Source: Sinonovacula constricta
Lineage: Eukaryota > Mollusca > Bivalvia > Cardiida > Solecurtidae
Length of the DNA stretch: 64,000 nucleotides
Direction of reading: 5' to 3'
Assembly: GCA_007844125.1 (NCBI GenBank)
Contig: CM017558.1
Location: forward strand, 28,645,101 to 28,709,100
In this document: in pieces, positions 63,951-64,000 of the stretch
Numbering within the stretch: position 1 is the stretch's first letter
Layout of the letters: each line of letters opens with the position of its first letter
Made by a program: the position numbers and the translations under genes
Notes under the pieces: generated by a model
What the model was told of the DNA's origin: nothing
What the model saw: only the letters and a program-made list of their open reading frames with translations
The model's database searches: none

Positions 63951-64000
63951 AGCTGTATGTTAATATAAAAAGATTGATTGTACCATAAGTAGACATTGGG

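Overview
This looks like a strongly AT-rich animal nuclear window, most likely from a mollusc and probably a bivalve. That is inferred from the mix of repeats: three copies of a tRNA-headed SINE, a second tRNA-like SINE group, an Academ/XPG-type DNA transposon, a pogo/Tigger-like non-autonomous element, a LINE 3' end, and very long (TA)n, (TTA)n and (GTT)n arrays. There are no operons, ribosome binding sites, CRISPR arrays or recognisable host housekeeping genes. I recognised no intact host gene. No database search was possible, so family names rest on motif reading.

Layout. 1-9.6 kb: intergenic, with a (TA)n array, tRNA-like SINE relics, a perfect 43-bp tandem repeat, a recent 269-bp tandem duplication, and copies of a high-copy dispersed family called R1 here. 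9.6-15 kb: mostly featureless, except a broken C2H2 zinc-finger coding stretch at 13.07-13.60 kb and old repeats. 15.7-20.1 kb: two full SINEs, one splitting a 26-bp minisatellite. 24.995-28.955 kb: the main object, a ~4-kb DNA transposon with ~265-bp terminal inverted repeats. Its minus-strand coding region reads, in order, DDE-transposase-like core, XPG/FEN-type nuclease, cysteine-rich CXC tail. It is broken by one frameshift and four in-frame stops, and its N-terminal part seems to be missing. 30.2-39.3 kb: a weak coding relic, a long (AT)n array, a compact promoter-like cluster (two CCAAT boxes, CACGTG, ETS-like site, TATAAAAG) in front of a short ORF with an in-frame TGA, and more R1 and SINE relics. 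44.4-48.6 kb and 55.8-60.9 kb: two blocks holding related sequence in the same order and orientation, which looks like an old segmental duplication; the second copy has gained a pogo/Tigger-like element and a head-to-head R1 pair. A 118-bp near-perfect palindrome abuts an (AT)n array at 47.5 kb. 54.0-54.4 kb: a 5'-truncated LINE 3' end. 62.4-64 kb: an R1b copy, a (GTT)n array and a minus-strand SINE.

The elements do not act together as a system in this window; they are layered insertions. The most interesting items are the Academ/XPG-like element with its duplicated terminus, the promoter-plus-short-ORF unit at 37.7-38.2 kb, the broken zinc-finger gene, the long palindrome, and the multi-copy R1 family, which I cannot assign to a known class.
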